A stretch of DNA of 64,000 bases from Clostridia bacterium (lineage in GTDB: Bacteria; Bacillota; Clostridia; Oscillospirales; CAG-272), in the NCBI GenBank assembly GCA_017501245.1, contig JAFVXI010000035.1, positions 1 through 64,000 of the forward strand, read 5' to 3'. The notes beneath the pieces were generated by a model. The model ran no database searches and was not told the origin of the DNA. It was given only the letters and a program-made list of their open reading frames with translations. Both the position numbers and the translations under genes were made by a program. Shown here piece by piece: positions 1 to 6,118 of the stretch; within the stretch, counting starts at the first letter, position 1; the number at the start of each line of letters is the position of its first letter.

Positions 1-1
1 G

Positions 2-181
2 TACATCACGGATTTCAAGATCAGGAAGGCGGTGTGGTATCTTGACACGGCGGATAAGATCAGTGTAAAAAACGTGGCATATAACCTCGGATTTTACGAT
101 GAGTATCACTTCAGCAACACCTTCAAGCACGTTATGGGGGTGTCACCGCTTGCGTACAGGCGCGGAAAAAGAGCCGAGTGA
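2..181 (+). CDS. AraC-family transcriptional regulator, C-terminal fragment (gene enters from the left edge)
   Basis: The last 59 codons of a gene that begins outside the window. The translation is a typical second helix-turn-helix of an AraC/XylS DNA-binding domain: a KIRKAVWYL helix, the turn ISVKNVAYNLGF, the recognition segment DEYHFSNTFKHVMGVSP and the family ending PLAYRR before a TGA stop at 179-181. The ligand-binding N-terminal domain is not visible, so the inducer cannot be guessed. Its stop abuts a decayed reading frame on the other strand, so the right flank looks like a rearrangement boundary. Confidence 0.85.
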   Translation, partial: YITDFKIRKAVWYLDTADKISVKNVAYNLGFYDEYHFSNTFKHVMGVSPLAYRRGKRAE

Positions 182-185
182 CGTA

Positions 186-386
186 AACCGTTATAACGGA
201 GTCAAGCTCGCCAGTCTTTTCAAACATTCTGCGTACGGACTGTGCCTTTGAAAGATCACCGGTCACCCACAATCCGTTTCCAATCTCCTTTGCGACTCTT
301 TTTGCTTTATCTTCATCGTCAGAACAGTGAACATAAACCTCGGCACCGTATTCGTGCAGTATCTTTGCTATGTGTTTTACTATTTC
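186..386 (-). pseudogene. Remnant of a short-chain dehydrogenase/reductase (SDR)
   Basis: On the minus strand an open stretch of about 65 codons reads IVKHIAKILHEYGAEVYVHC, then SDDEDKAKRVAKEIG and WVTGDLSKAQSVRRMFEK. This matches the first Rossmann beta-alpha-beta unit of SDR enzymes after the glycine motif: the E-YGA-VYVH strand, an acidic loop and a D-L-S strand. The N-terminal TGxxxGIG nucleotide-binding motif is missing: a TGA lies two codons before IVKH. The C-terminal catalytic YxxxK part is absent too, because the frame runs straight into the antisense of the AraC gene. It is therefore a gene fragment, not a functional enzyme. Confidence 0.6.
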
Positions 387-765
387 TCATATTTTTTCCT
401 TTTTTCTTAAAACCTTGATTTCGTTTCCTTTTTTGCTAGTAATTCTTCTTATTTGGTGTTGAAATTTTCTTTTTTCGAATATTCAGAACGAAACAATATG
501 TTAAACGACAGACCGCACTTTTCTCAAAAAGACAAAATCTTTTTAGCTCGTATTTAAGGCATCTGGGGTAGGACGAAGAAGAACTCCGCAGGCATTTTTC
601 TACCTATTCATATAGTATAGATAGAAGTCCTAAAAGTAAAGCCGTCGTTCGTCCGTCGTCCGTCAGCCTTATTGCTCAAAAGTTAATGTTTTCAAGACTT
701 TTCGGGCTTTCAGTCGGAGCTTTACGAGTGCTTCGGTCGCCCCCTTCCGAACTAAAAATAGATAG
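387..765. other. AT-rich stretch without a recognisable gene
   Basis: No reading frame here looks like protein. The DNA is AT-rich on its left side and contains an imperfect dyad at 599-625 (arms of nine bases, one mismatch) and a short CGTC-rich run near 643-662. Nothing resembling a tRNA, riboswitch or promoter with both boxes was found. Together with the decayed SDR fragment it looks like a non-functional interval between two ancestral gene blocks. Confidence 0.5.
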
Positions 766-800
766 AAAAAAAGACACCCTGCAAAAATACAGAGTGTCTT
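766..800 (-). terminator. Rho-independent terminator of the rpsF-ssb-rpsR operon
   Basis: Read on the minus strand, AAGACACTCTG and CAGGGTGTCTT form an 11-bp stem with one mismatch and an 8-nt loop, followed by a run of seven T. It lies about 105 bases beyond the rpsR stop. Confidence 0.75.
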
Positions 801-824
801 ATTGTTTTAACTTGTTTTTCCTTT

Positions 825-892
825 GTTATAAGCCGCGCGTCCGAGAGCAAAAGATTTTGTGCTTTCGGTCTGAACTCGGGCTGTCTTATAAC
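825..892 (-). repeat. Imperfect inverted repeat just downstream of rpsR
   Basis: The outer arms GTTATAAG (825-832) and CTTATAAC (885-892) are perfectly complementary. A second pairing, CCGAG with CTCGG, lies further inside. It is not followed by a T run, and the real terminator is at 766-800, so this may be an mRNA 3-prime structure or the scar of an insertion. No function is known. Confidence 0.35.
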
Positions 893-904
893 ACTAATAT
901 TATA

Positions 905-1162
905 TTAGTTGGAAATATAGGGAAGAAGTGCCATCTGACGTGCTCTCTTGATAGCGGTGGTGAGCTCTCTCTGGTGAAGAGCGCAGGTGCCGGAAACACG
1001 TCTGGGGAGGATCTTTGCTCTCTCGGAAATGAACTTTCTGAGCTTAGCAACGTCCTTATAATCGATAGCCTCTACCTTGTCCTGGCAGAAGATGCAAACC
1101 TTCTTTCTTCTGTGGTTAGGACGGAAGGAGGGGCGCTGAGAATCGTTTCTCTCGAATGCCAT
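905..1162 (-). CDS. rpsR: 30S ribosomal protein S18
   Basis: An 85-residue protein of the normal length for bS18. The centre holds the family signature [28 protein letters not shown] in two parts ([12 protein letters not shown] and [19 protein letters not shown]), followed by [12 protein letters not shown] at the C-terminus. The N-terminal RRKKVCIFC carries the CxxC pair seen in S18 forms that can bind zinc: FC plus one downstream Cys in the SGTC segment. S18 forms a heterodimer with S6 on the platform of the small subunit. It is last in the rpsF-ssb-rpsR operon, 88 bases after ssb, the order conserved across Bacillota. Confidence 0.97.
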   Translation of the reverse strand: MAFERNDSQRPSFRPNHRRKKVCIFCQDKVEAIDYKDVAKLRKFISERAKILPRRVSGTCALHQRELTTAIKRARQMALLPYISN

Positions 1163-1250
1163 TATAAAGTACCTTTAAGTAACCTTTCCGACTCACGATT
1201 TCTATTTTACTCACCGAGCAGTGAGCCTAGCCCGGATGAGGACGGCTCTC

Positions 1251-1712
1251 TTAGAAGGGGAGAGACTCGTCGTTAGGAATTTCCTCAAAGCTTGCAGCTC
1301 CGCCGGTCTGGAAGGTGGGTGCTCCGTATGCCTCGGGTGTATAAGAGCCTGCCTCCTGCTGGGGGGCTACGCCGTTCTGGTTAGCGGGAGCGACGAAGGT
1401 CGCCTCGTCTGCAACTACCTCGGTGGTGATGCGGGTCTGTCCGTTATTATCCTGCCATTTCCTCGTCTGGAGCTGGCCGCAGATAAGAATGGGATTTCCC
1501 TTCTTGAAGTAGCGGCTAACGAACTCGGCGTTCTGCCTCCAGCAAACTACGTTGATAAAGTCAACGGTCTGCTGCCCCTGTTCGCTACCCTTGGTATAGC
1601 GGCGGTTTACAGCGATAGAGAAGGAGCAAACCGACAGACCGCTCTGGGTCTGCTTAAGCTCGGGGTCGGCAGTCATATTGCCGATCAGGATAACCTTGTT
1701 AAAGCTTGCCAT
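1251..1712 (-). CDS. ssb: Single-stranded DNA-binding protein
   Basis: A 153-residue SSB. Residues 1-105 form the OB fold (MASFNKVILIGNMTADPEL at the start, then VDFINVVCWRQNAEFVSRYF and a GQLQTRKWQD segment). A flexible Gln/Pro/Gly-rich linker of about 40 residues leads to the acidic tip DESLPF, the site where SSB recruits RecA-loading, repair and primosome proteins. SSB tetramers coat single-stranded DNA in replication and repair. The gene lies between rpsF (32 bases upstream) and rpsR and is co-transcribed with them. RecN, RecD2, RuvAB and DnaE elsewhere in the window are natural partners. Confidence 0.97.
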   Translation of the reverse strand: MASFNKVILIGNMTADPELKQTQSGLSVCSFSIAVNRRYTKGSEQGQQTVDFINVVCWRQNAEFVSRYFKKGNPILICGQLQTRKWQDNNGQTRITTEVVADEATFVAPANQNGVAPQQEAGSYTPEAYGAPTFQTGGAASFEEIPNDESLPF

Positions 1713-1744
1713 GATTCCGCCTCCAATTCAAATTCAAAAAATAA

Positions 1745-2107
1745 TTACGCCTCGGTTGCTTCAACCTCGACGGGAGCCTCAACAGCCTCTGCTGCCTCAG
1801 CCTTAGCTGCCACTGCGCACTTGGTCGTGGTCATATAGCGGATAACACCTTCGGTGATACCCATAACACGCTCAAGCTCGAGGGGGAAGCTGGGTTCGCT
1901 CTTAAAGGTAACGAGCACGTAATATCCCTCAGTGATGTAGTTGATAGGATATGCGAGCTTCTTCTTACCCCACTCGTCAACGGTAACGTCGCTTGCGTTC
2001 TCGTTAACAAGAGTTACGAACTTCTCGCAAAGCGCCTTGTACTCCTCCTCGGAGCAGTTTCCGCTGATAGCGAAGAGAGTCTCGTAAGAACAAATCTTCT
2101 TTTCCAT
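1745..2107 (-). CDS. rpsF: 30S ribosomal protein S6
   Basis: A 120-residue bS6. I place the start at the ATG at 2107 (MEKKICSYETLFAI) because a strong AGGAGG lies 9 bases before it. An upstream in-frame ATG at 2200 would lie inside the promoter. The fold signature YETLFAIS, the middle KKLAYPINYITEGYYVLVTFK and the C-terminal VIRYMTT are visible, followed by an Ala/Glu-rich tail (AEAAEAVEAPVEVEATEA) usual for S6. It is the first gene of the operon with ssb and rpsR and is preceded by a two-hairpin leader, so autoregulation by S6:S18 is plausible. Confidence 0.96.
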   Translation of the reverse strand: MEKKICSYETLFAISGNCSEEEYKALCEKFVTLVNENASDVTVDEWGKKKLAYPINYITEGYYVLVTFKSEPSFPLELERVMGITEGVIRYMTTTKCAVAAKAEAAEAVEAPVEVEATEA

Positions 2108-2134
2108 CTGATTATACCTCCTTTTGGTCATTTG

Positions 2135-2179
2135 GCCACCGTATCTCCCGGTGGCAAGGAGTCGGGCACCTTTGCCCGA
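2135..2179 (-). ncRNA. Structured 5-prime leader of rpsF (two hairpins), candidate S6:S18 autoregulatory element
   Basis: Between promoter and ribosome site the minus-strand RNA forms two perfect hairpins: TCGGGC/GCCCGA (2162-2179, 6 bp) and GCCACCG/CGGTGGC (2135-2155, 7 bp, loop GGAGATA). Bacterial rpsF mRNAs often carry a hairpin bound by the S6:S18 complex. I see the right position and a CACC-containing stem, but cannot show that it matches that motif. DNA arms CTTTTGGT and ACCAAAAG (2121-2128, 2183-2190) flank both hairpins, yet the predicted start site near 2184 would leave most of the left arm untranscribed. Confidence 0.45.
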
Positions 2180-2190
2180 ACTACCAAAAG

Positions 2191-2219
2191 ATTTTACCAC
2201 GTCCAGCGCCGTTTGTCAA
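2191..2219 (-). promoter_or_regulatory. Sigma-A promoter of rpsF-ssb-rpsR
   Basis: Minus strand: TTGACA (2219-2214), 17-bp spacer, TAAAAT (2196-2191). This is a near-consensus match, fitting a ribosomal protein operon. Confidence 0.85.
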
Positions 2220-2301
2220 GGGTTTTCACAAATATTTTCTAAAATATTAGTAAGTATTGCATAAATAAGTCTTGCTTCCGCCTCCCCGTGTCAATTTGAG
2301 G

Positions 2302-2330
2302 TTGATTTTTGTCTCTCGCCGTAGTATAAT
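2302..2330 (+). promoter_or_regulatory. Sigma-A promoter of ispE
   Basis: TTGATT (2302-2307), 17-bp spacer, TATAAT (2325-2330). The transcript would start near 2337, about 28 bases before the GTG start of ispE. Confidence 0.85.
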
Positions 2331-2364
2331 ATTCTCCGGAATATAAAAAAAGGAGGGCATATAG

Positions 2365-3249
2365 GTGAAGGCAGTAAAAGAGCAGGCGTACGCTAAGATC
2401 AATTTACATCTTGAGTGCCGTGCGAGGCGCGAGGACGGCTTCCACGATATCAGAACGGTTATGTATTCGCTCTCGCTTGCCGATGAGATAACCGTCACCC
2501 TCCATTCTACGGATAAAAAAAGCATCAGGCTCACCCTCGGCGAGGGCGTCAGGCTCCCGCAGGACAGGCGCAACCTCGTCTATCTCGCCGCAGAGCTATT
2601 CCTTGAACGAATGGCGATCAGAGCGGATATCTCTATAAAGCTCGAAAAGCATATCCCCGTTGCCGCAGGGCTCGGTGGCGGCTCGGCAGACGCCGCAGCG
2701 ACCCTGAGAGCCCTAAATCGCCTCTTCGGCAGACCCTCGACCGAGCGGATGCTCCTATCTATGGCTGCCGAGCTCGGCTCGGACGTCCCCTTCTGCCTCC
2801 TCGGAGGCGCCGCACTCTGCGAGGGCAGGGGAGAGAGGATAACTAGGCTTTCCACGGCCGCGAGGCTGCACACCGTCGTCGCCGTCTCCGACGAGCATAT
2901 CTCAACTCCTGCGGCTTACGCCGCTCTCGACGCCGCCTATTCGGATTTTGACGGCTCGGTCCCTTTTATTAAGGATGAGGAATACGGCCGCCTTATGGCG
3001 TATCTCTCGGGCGAGGGAGAGCTGCCGCACGGTCTATATAACGTCTTTGAGAGCGTAATTCTTCCGACCTGCCCGGGCGCTTCGGCTATACGCTCGCAGC
3101 TATTCTCGCTTGGCGCCAAGGCTGCGCTTATGAGCGGCTCGGGTCCCTCGGTGTTCGGAATATTTGAGTCGGAGGCGGAGGCGCTCGCCGCAAGGGATGC
3201 GCTTATTTCCTCGGGCTACCGTGCTTTTTATGCCTTTGGCATAAACTAA
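2365..3249 (+). CDS. ispE: 4-diphosphocytidyl-2-C-methyl-D-erythritol kinase
   Basis: A 294-residue GHMP kinase of the MEP isoprenoid pathway. It phosphorylates the 2-hydroxyl of CDP-methylerythritol, between the IspD and IspF steps, both encoded at 34302-35475. The substrate segment AYAKINLHLECR is at residues 9-20. The ATP-binding glycine loop PVAAGLGGGSADAAA spans residues 98-112, and a C-terminal GHMP motif AALMSGSGPSVFG is also seen. The start is GTG at 2365, eight bases after AGGAGG. IspE is the first gene of a short plus-strand run with a transporter and an MBL hydrolase, and has its own strong promoter. Confidence 0.96.
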   Translation: MKAVKEQAYAKINLHLECRARREDGFHDIRTVMYSLSLADEITVTLHSTDKKSIRLTLGEGVRLPQDRRNLVYLAAELFLERMAIRADISIKLEKHIPVAAGLGGGSADAAATLRALNRLFGRPSTERMLLSMAAELGSDVPFCLLGGAALCEGRGERITRLSTAARLHTVVAVSDEHISTPAAYAALDAAYSDFDGSVPFIKDEEYGRLMAYLSGEGELPHGLYNVFESVILPTCPGASAIRSQLFSLGAKAALMSGSGPSVFGIFESEAEALAARDALISSGYRAFYAFGIN

Positions 3250-3282
3250 AACAGTTTAATATATTCAATCGGAGTTATAAAA

Positions 3283-4269
3283 GTGAAAAACGAAAAAAGC
3301 ATCTTTACGAGCTGGGTATTCGTCACCATCGGTGCGCTGCTTTGCACGGCGCTGTGGGGCAGTGCGACCCCCTTCATCAAGCTCGGCTATCGGGTCATGT
3401 TTGAGGGCGGCTCGCCCGACGTGCCCTCTACGATACTCTTTGCGGGCATACGCTTCTTCTTTGCGGGCCTTCTCACCGTGCTGATCTATTCGATAGCAAG
3501 AAAAAAGCTCCTCTATCCGAAGCTCGCAAATATGCATAAGGTCGGCGCCGTCGCTCTCTTCCAGACGGTGGTTCAGTATTTCTTCTTCTACGTCGGTCTT
3601 GCAAACACCTCGGGAGCGAAGGGAACGGTCATCTCCGGCTCGTCCTCCTTCTTCGCCATCCTTATCTCGGCGCTCCTCTTCAGGCAGGAGAAGCTGACGG
3701 TCAAAAAGGTCGTCGCCTGCATCATCGGCTTCCTCGGCATTATCGCCGTCAACCTCAACGGGCTTGACTTCTCGATGAACCTTATGGGCGATGCCTTCGT
3801 CCTCTTCTCGGCGATCTCGCTCGGCGTCTCGAGCGTCCTTATCAAGATCTTTTCGGGGGACGAGGACCCCGTCGTCATCAGCGGCTATCAGTTCGTTATG
3901 GGCGGTGCCGTGATGGTCGCCGTCGGTCTTATCCTCGGCGGCAAGATAGACAATATCGACCTCTCGGCGATAGCCATTCTCATCTATCTCTCGGCGCTCT
4001 CCGCCGTCGCCTACGCCCTTTGGGGAATACTCCTTAAGCATAACCCCGTATCTAGGGTAACTATCTTCTCGTTTATGACTCCGGTGTTCGGAGTCCTGCT
4101 CACGGCGCTCATCCTCCCCGATGAGTCGACCGTCCATCCCGTCAATCTTCTCATATCGCTCGTCCTCGTCTGCTTAGGTGTATTTCTCTTGAATTACGTA
4201 CATAATCCGAAGCAGAATGATGAAATCGCAGAGCCCTCCACACCTACCGAGGGCGACAAGGAGGCATAA
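3283..4269 (+). CDS. EamA/DMT-family transporter
   Basis: A 328-residue membrane protein with about ten hydrophobic helices in two halves, the architecture of the drug/metabolite transporter (EamA) family. The N-terminal WGSATPFIKLGY and the segment VGLANTSGAKGTVISGSSSFF at the start of helix 4 in each half are typical, and the second half has ALWGILLKHNPVSRVTIFSFMTPVFG. The C-terminal 20 residues are polar and cytosolic. The substrate is unknown; members export amino acids, nucleotides or other small metabolites. GTG start at 3283 behind GGAG, 33 bases after ispE and 3 bases before the next gene, so probably one operon. Confidence 0.9.
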   Translation: MKNEKSIFTSWVFVTIGALLCTALWGSATPFIKLGYRVMFEGGSPDVPSTILFAGIRFFFAGLLTVLIYSIARKKLLYPKLANMHKVGAVALFQTVVQYFFFYVGLANTSGAKGTVISGSSSFFAILISALLFRQEKLTVKKVVACIIGFLGIIAVNLNGLDFSMNLMGDAFVLFSAISLGVSSVLIKIFSGDEDPVVISGYQFVMGGAVMVAVGLILGGKIDNIDLSAIAILIYLSALSAVAYALWGILLKHNPVSRVTIFSFMTPVFGVLLTALILPDESTVHPVNLLISLVLVCLGVFLLNYVHNPKQNDEIAEPSTPTEGDKEA

Positions 4270-4272
4270 ATT

Positions 4273-5046
4273 ATGAAGCTTTACACGCTTGGAACGGCTC
4301 ACGGAGCTGCTGAATGTGGCAGAGCCTGCTCGGTCATCCTGCTTGAATGCGGCGGCAAGTATTATCTTTTCGACTGTGCGGCGTGCGCCGAGTCGAGGCT
4401 GATGGATCTCGGCATAGACCCATCAGAGCTGGAGGCGATCTTCACCACCCACGCTCACGAGGATCACGTCGGCGGCATCCCCGCTATGGTCAAGCGCATA
4501 TGGGACTATAACTATGAAAATAAGAAGGTGAGGATCTATCTCACCGAGGAGAAGCTGCTTGCCGCACTCCGTGGCTGGCTCGACGCTATGCACACGCTTC
4601 GCATAGGTTCTGACGGTCGCCCTATGACCGAGCTTCTTGCAAACGCAGAGTTTTCTATCGTATCCGAGGGCGAGTTCTATAACGACGGAAATATCTCCGT
4701 CAGAGCGATAAAAACCAGGCATCTCGAGCATGGCAAATACCCCTCCTACGCCTTTATCATCGAGGGCGAGGGCAAGAAAATGCTCTACACGGGCGACCTT
4801 GAGATGGATTTTCTCGACTATCCCGCCGAGGCTCACAACGAGCAGTTTGACCTCGTGCTTTGCGAGCTCGTGCATTTCAACTCCGAAAGCCCGGATATGG
4901 ATATCAACCTCGTCCTGAACACCAAAACCAAGCGCTTCGTCTTTACCCACTACCGAAACGTCGACCGCGCACGCCCCCTCTTCGAGCTGCCCTCGCTGCC
5001 CTTTGAGCTTAGGGTTGCCACCGACGGCGACGTTTTTGAGTTTTGA
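4273..5046 (+). CDS. MBL-fold metallohydrolase (RNase Z-like)
   Basis: A 257-residue metallo-beta-lactamase-fold enzyme. The metal motif THAHEDH is complete (His60, His62, Asp64, His65). Further ligands are suggested by TRHLEHG, YTGDLEMDF and the last FTHYRN. The compact single domain resembles the RNase Z / ElaC-like branch of the family, but it is shorter than typical tRNA 3-prime-processing RNase Z (about 300 residues), and I cannot see the flexible exosite arm. Hydrolysis of a phosphodiester or related bond in the cytosol is likely; the actual substrate is not. The start lies 3 bases after the transporter stop, and a strong terminator follows at 5090. Confidence 0.85.
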   Translation: MKLYTLGTAHGAAECGRACSVILLECGGKYYLFDCAACAESRLMDLGIDPSELEAIFTTHAHEDHVGGIPAMVKRIWDYNYENKKVRIYLTEEKLLAALRGWLDAMHTLRIGSDGRPMTELLANAEFSIVSEGEFYNDGNISVRAIKTRHLEHGKYPSYAFIIEGEGKKMLYTGDLEMDFLDYPAEAHNEQFDLVLCELVHFNSESPDMDINLVLNTKTKRFVFTHYRNVDRARPLFELPSLPFELRVATDGDVFEF

Positions 5047-5089
5047 TGATCGGTATAGCTTAATAAGTTCCGTTAGGATCTCTTCCGCT

Positions 5090-5120
5090 GAGGCTGCCCT
5101 TTAAGGCAGCCTCTTTTTTA
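5090..5120 (+). terminator. Terminator of ispE-transporter-MBL operon
   Basis: GAGGCTGCC (5090-5098) pairs with GGCAGCCTC (5105-5113), loop CTTTAA, followed by a run of T. Confidence 0.92.
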
Positions 5121-5160
5121 TGTGGTAACGCCGTATGAGGTTCTGACACACGCATATTCC

Positions 5161-5215
5161 GCTGTTCACTTGCCTAAGAGCAGTAAAAAGGTGTGTAAAG
5201 TAAGGTAAGAACAGC
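5161..5215. repeat. Inverted repeat near the edge of the AT-rich island
   Basis: GCTGTTC (5161-5167) and GAACAGC (5209-5215) are perfect inverted arms, with a partly matching inner region. It lies where base composition changes from the GC-rich operon to the AT-rich GNAT island and may mark an insertion edge. No target-site duplication was recognised. Confidence 0.35.
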
Positions 5216-5265
5216 GAAAAGGTGTACGATTTCACGCCGTTGTCTGTTCGATAAATTGGAATTTG

Positions 5266-5703
5266 TCACTCTTTTTTATAAACAAAATTCAGTAGTTCAG
5301 CTTCTTTTGAAACGAATGCAAATCCAGCCTTCTCGAACAATCTTAAAGATCCAATATTTTCTTCATCAATGGAAATTTCAATGCTTTTATAACCGAGTTC
5401 AAAAATATCATCTTGAATATCTTTGACAATACTTGTACCTAATCCTGCTCTTTGAAACTTAGGAAACACCAATACATCCATAAACAGTACGGTTTCTTGT
5501 TGTTCCAGATGTGTTGTTCCAATCAATTCGTCATTTTTGTACACTTTGTAAAAATGAACATTTTTATTATTTGTCACATAGTGAAAGTAGTTGTCGCTGA
5601 TACTTAAATATCGCGCAATTTCGGGTGCTTGATATATTTCTACAAGTTTAGAAACATCGGCATCGTCCTCAAATATCATTTTCTGATAAGTTAAACTGCT
5701 CAT
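5266..5703 (-). CDS. GNAT-family N-acetyltransferase
   Basis: A protein of about 145 residues with the GNAT fold. The acetyl-CoA loop appears as FPKFQRAGLGTSIVKDI (the Q/RxxGxG/A signature), preceded by beta strand 4 (TVLFMDVLVF) and followed by GYKSIEISIDEENIGSLRLFEKAGFAF, the classic motif B end with N-xx-xxxLFEKxGF. The acceptor is unknown. I chose the ATG at 5703; an in-frame GTG at 5712 is also possible. Codons are strikingly A/T-rich (AAA, TAT, ATT, GAA) unlike every neighbour, and the gene is alone between terminators, so it was probably acquired by transfer. Confidence 0.85.
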   Translation of the reverse strand: MSSLTYQKMIFEDDADVSKLVEIYQAPEIARYLSISDNYFHYVTNNKNVHFYKVYKNDELIGTTHLEQQETVLFMDVLVFPKFQRAGLGTSIVKDIQDDIFELGYKSIEISIDEENIGSLRLFEKAGFAFVSKEAELLNFVYKKE

Positions 5704-5741
5704 AATATTCACCCGTCAAATTCTTATTTATCGGTGAGTTT

Positions 5742-5770
5742 ATTATATCAAACTATCGTAAATTAATCAA
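5742..5770 (-). promoter_or_regulatory. Sigma-A promoter of the GNAT gene
   Basis: Minus strand: TTGATT (5770-5765), 17-bp spacer, TATAAT (5747-5742). The -35 overlaps a small perfect hairpin CAAGGC-GTAA-GCCTTG at 5768-5783. Confidence 0.8.
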
Positions 5771-5905
5771 GGCGTAAGCCTTGTATAGACACTCGCAGGC
5801 TCGTTATTCCGTCGCTTCGCTCCTTACATCAAGCCGCAGAGGAATACACCTTCGGTGATGATATGCACGCTGAAGCGTGATGATATGCCATTGCTTTCGC
5901 AATGG
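5768..5905. repeat. Array of short hairpins joined by a repeated ATGATATG spacer
   Basis: Small perfect hairpins follow one another: CAAGGC/GCCTTG (5768-5783), CACC/GGTG (5847-5857), CACGC/GCGTG (5866-5879) and CCATTGC/GCAATGG (5888-5905). The last three are separated by exactly the same 8-base spacer ATGATATG (5858-5865 and 5880-5887). Stems differ in sequence while the spacer is constant, so the array is not a simple tandem duplication. It lies upstream of the foreign-looking GNAT gene. Confidence 0.7.
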
Positions 5906-5910
5906 ATAAA

Positions 5911-5949
5911 AAAAGAAGCAACTTTTGGTAGACAAAAGTTACTTCTTTT
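5911..5949. terminator. Long bidirectional terminator-like hairpin
   Basis: AAAAGAAGCAACTTTT (5911-5926) pairs with AAAAGTTACTTCTTTT (5934-5949), one mismatch in 16. T runs exist on both strands, the longest (nine) on the minus strand. No convergent gene needs it on the minus side, so it seems to be an insulator inherited with the island. Confidence 0.75.
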
Positions 5950-6035
5950 CTGAGAGAAAGGGGGTAGTTATGCTTCGAAAAAAAGCTCCGCTCGGAATAA
6001 AAAACAAAAATCCACCCCTCCTTCGCTCAATTTCA

Positions 6036-6064
6036 TTGACAATCAACGGCAAACGTGCTATAAT
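6036..6064 (+). promoter_or_regulatory. Sigma-A promoter of the TerB/BrxD/helicase operon
   Basis: Perfect consensus: TTGACA (6036-6041), 17-bp spacer, TATAAT (6059-6064). Transcription would start near 6071, about 48 bases before the first start codon. No operator dyad is obvious between them. Confidence 0.9.
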
Positions 6065-6118
6065 ATATCTTTACTGAAGCAAATCGTTTTACCATAGGTA
6101 AAGGAGGAGGTGAGCTGT

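Noticed and set aside
2108..2200. N-terminal extension of rpsF to an ATG at 2200
   Set aside because: The extension crosses the -10 box and the leader hairpins; the ATG at 2107 has a perfect AGGAGG.
3265..4137. 290-codon frame antisense to the EamA transporter, rich in Asp/Glu/Arg
   Set aside because: The charged composition is simply the complement of hydrophobic codons.
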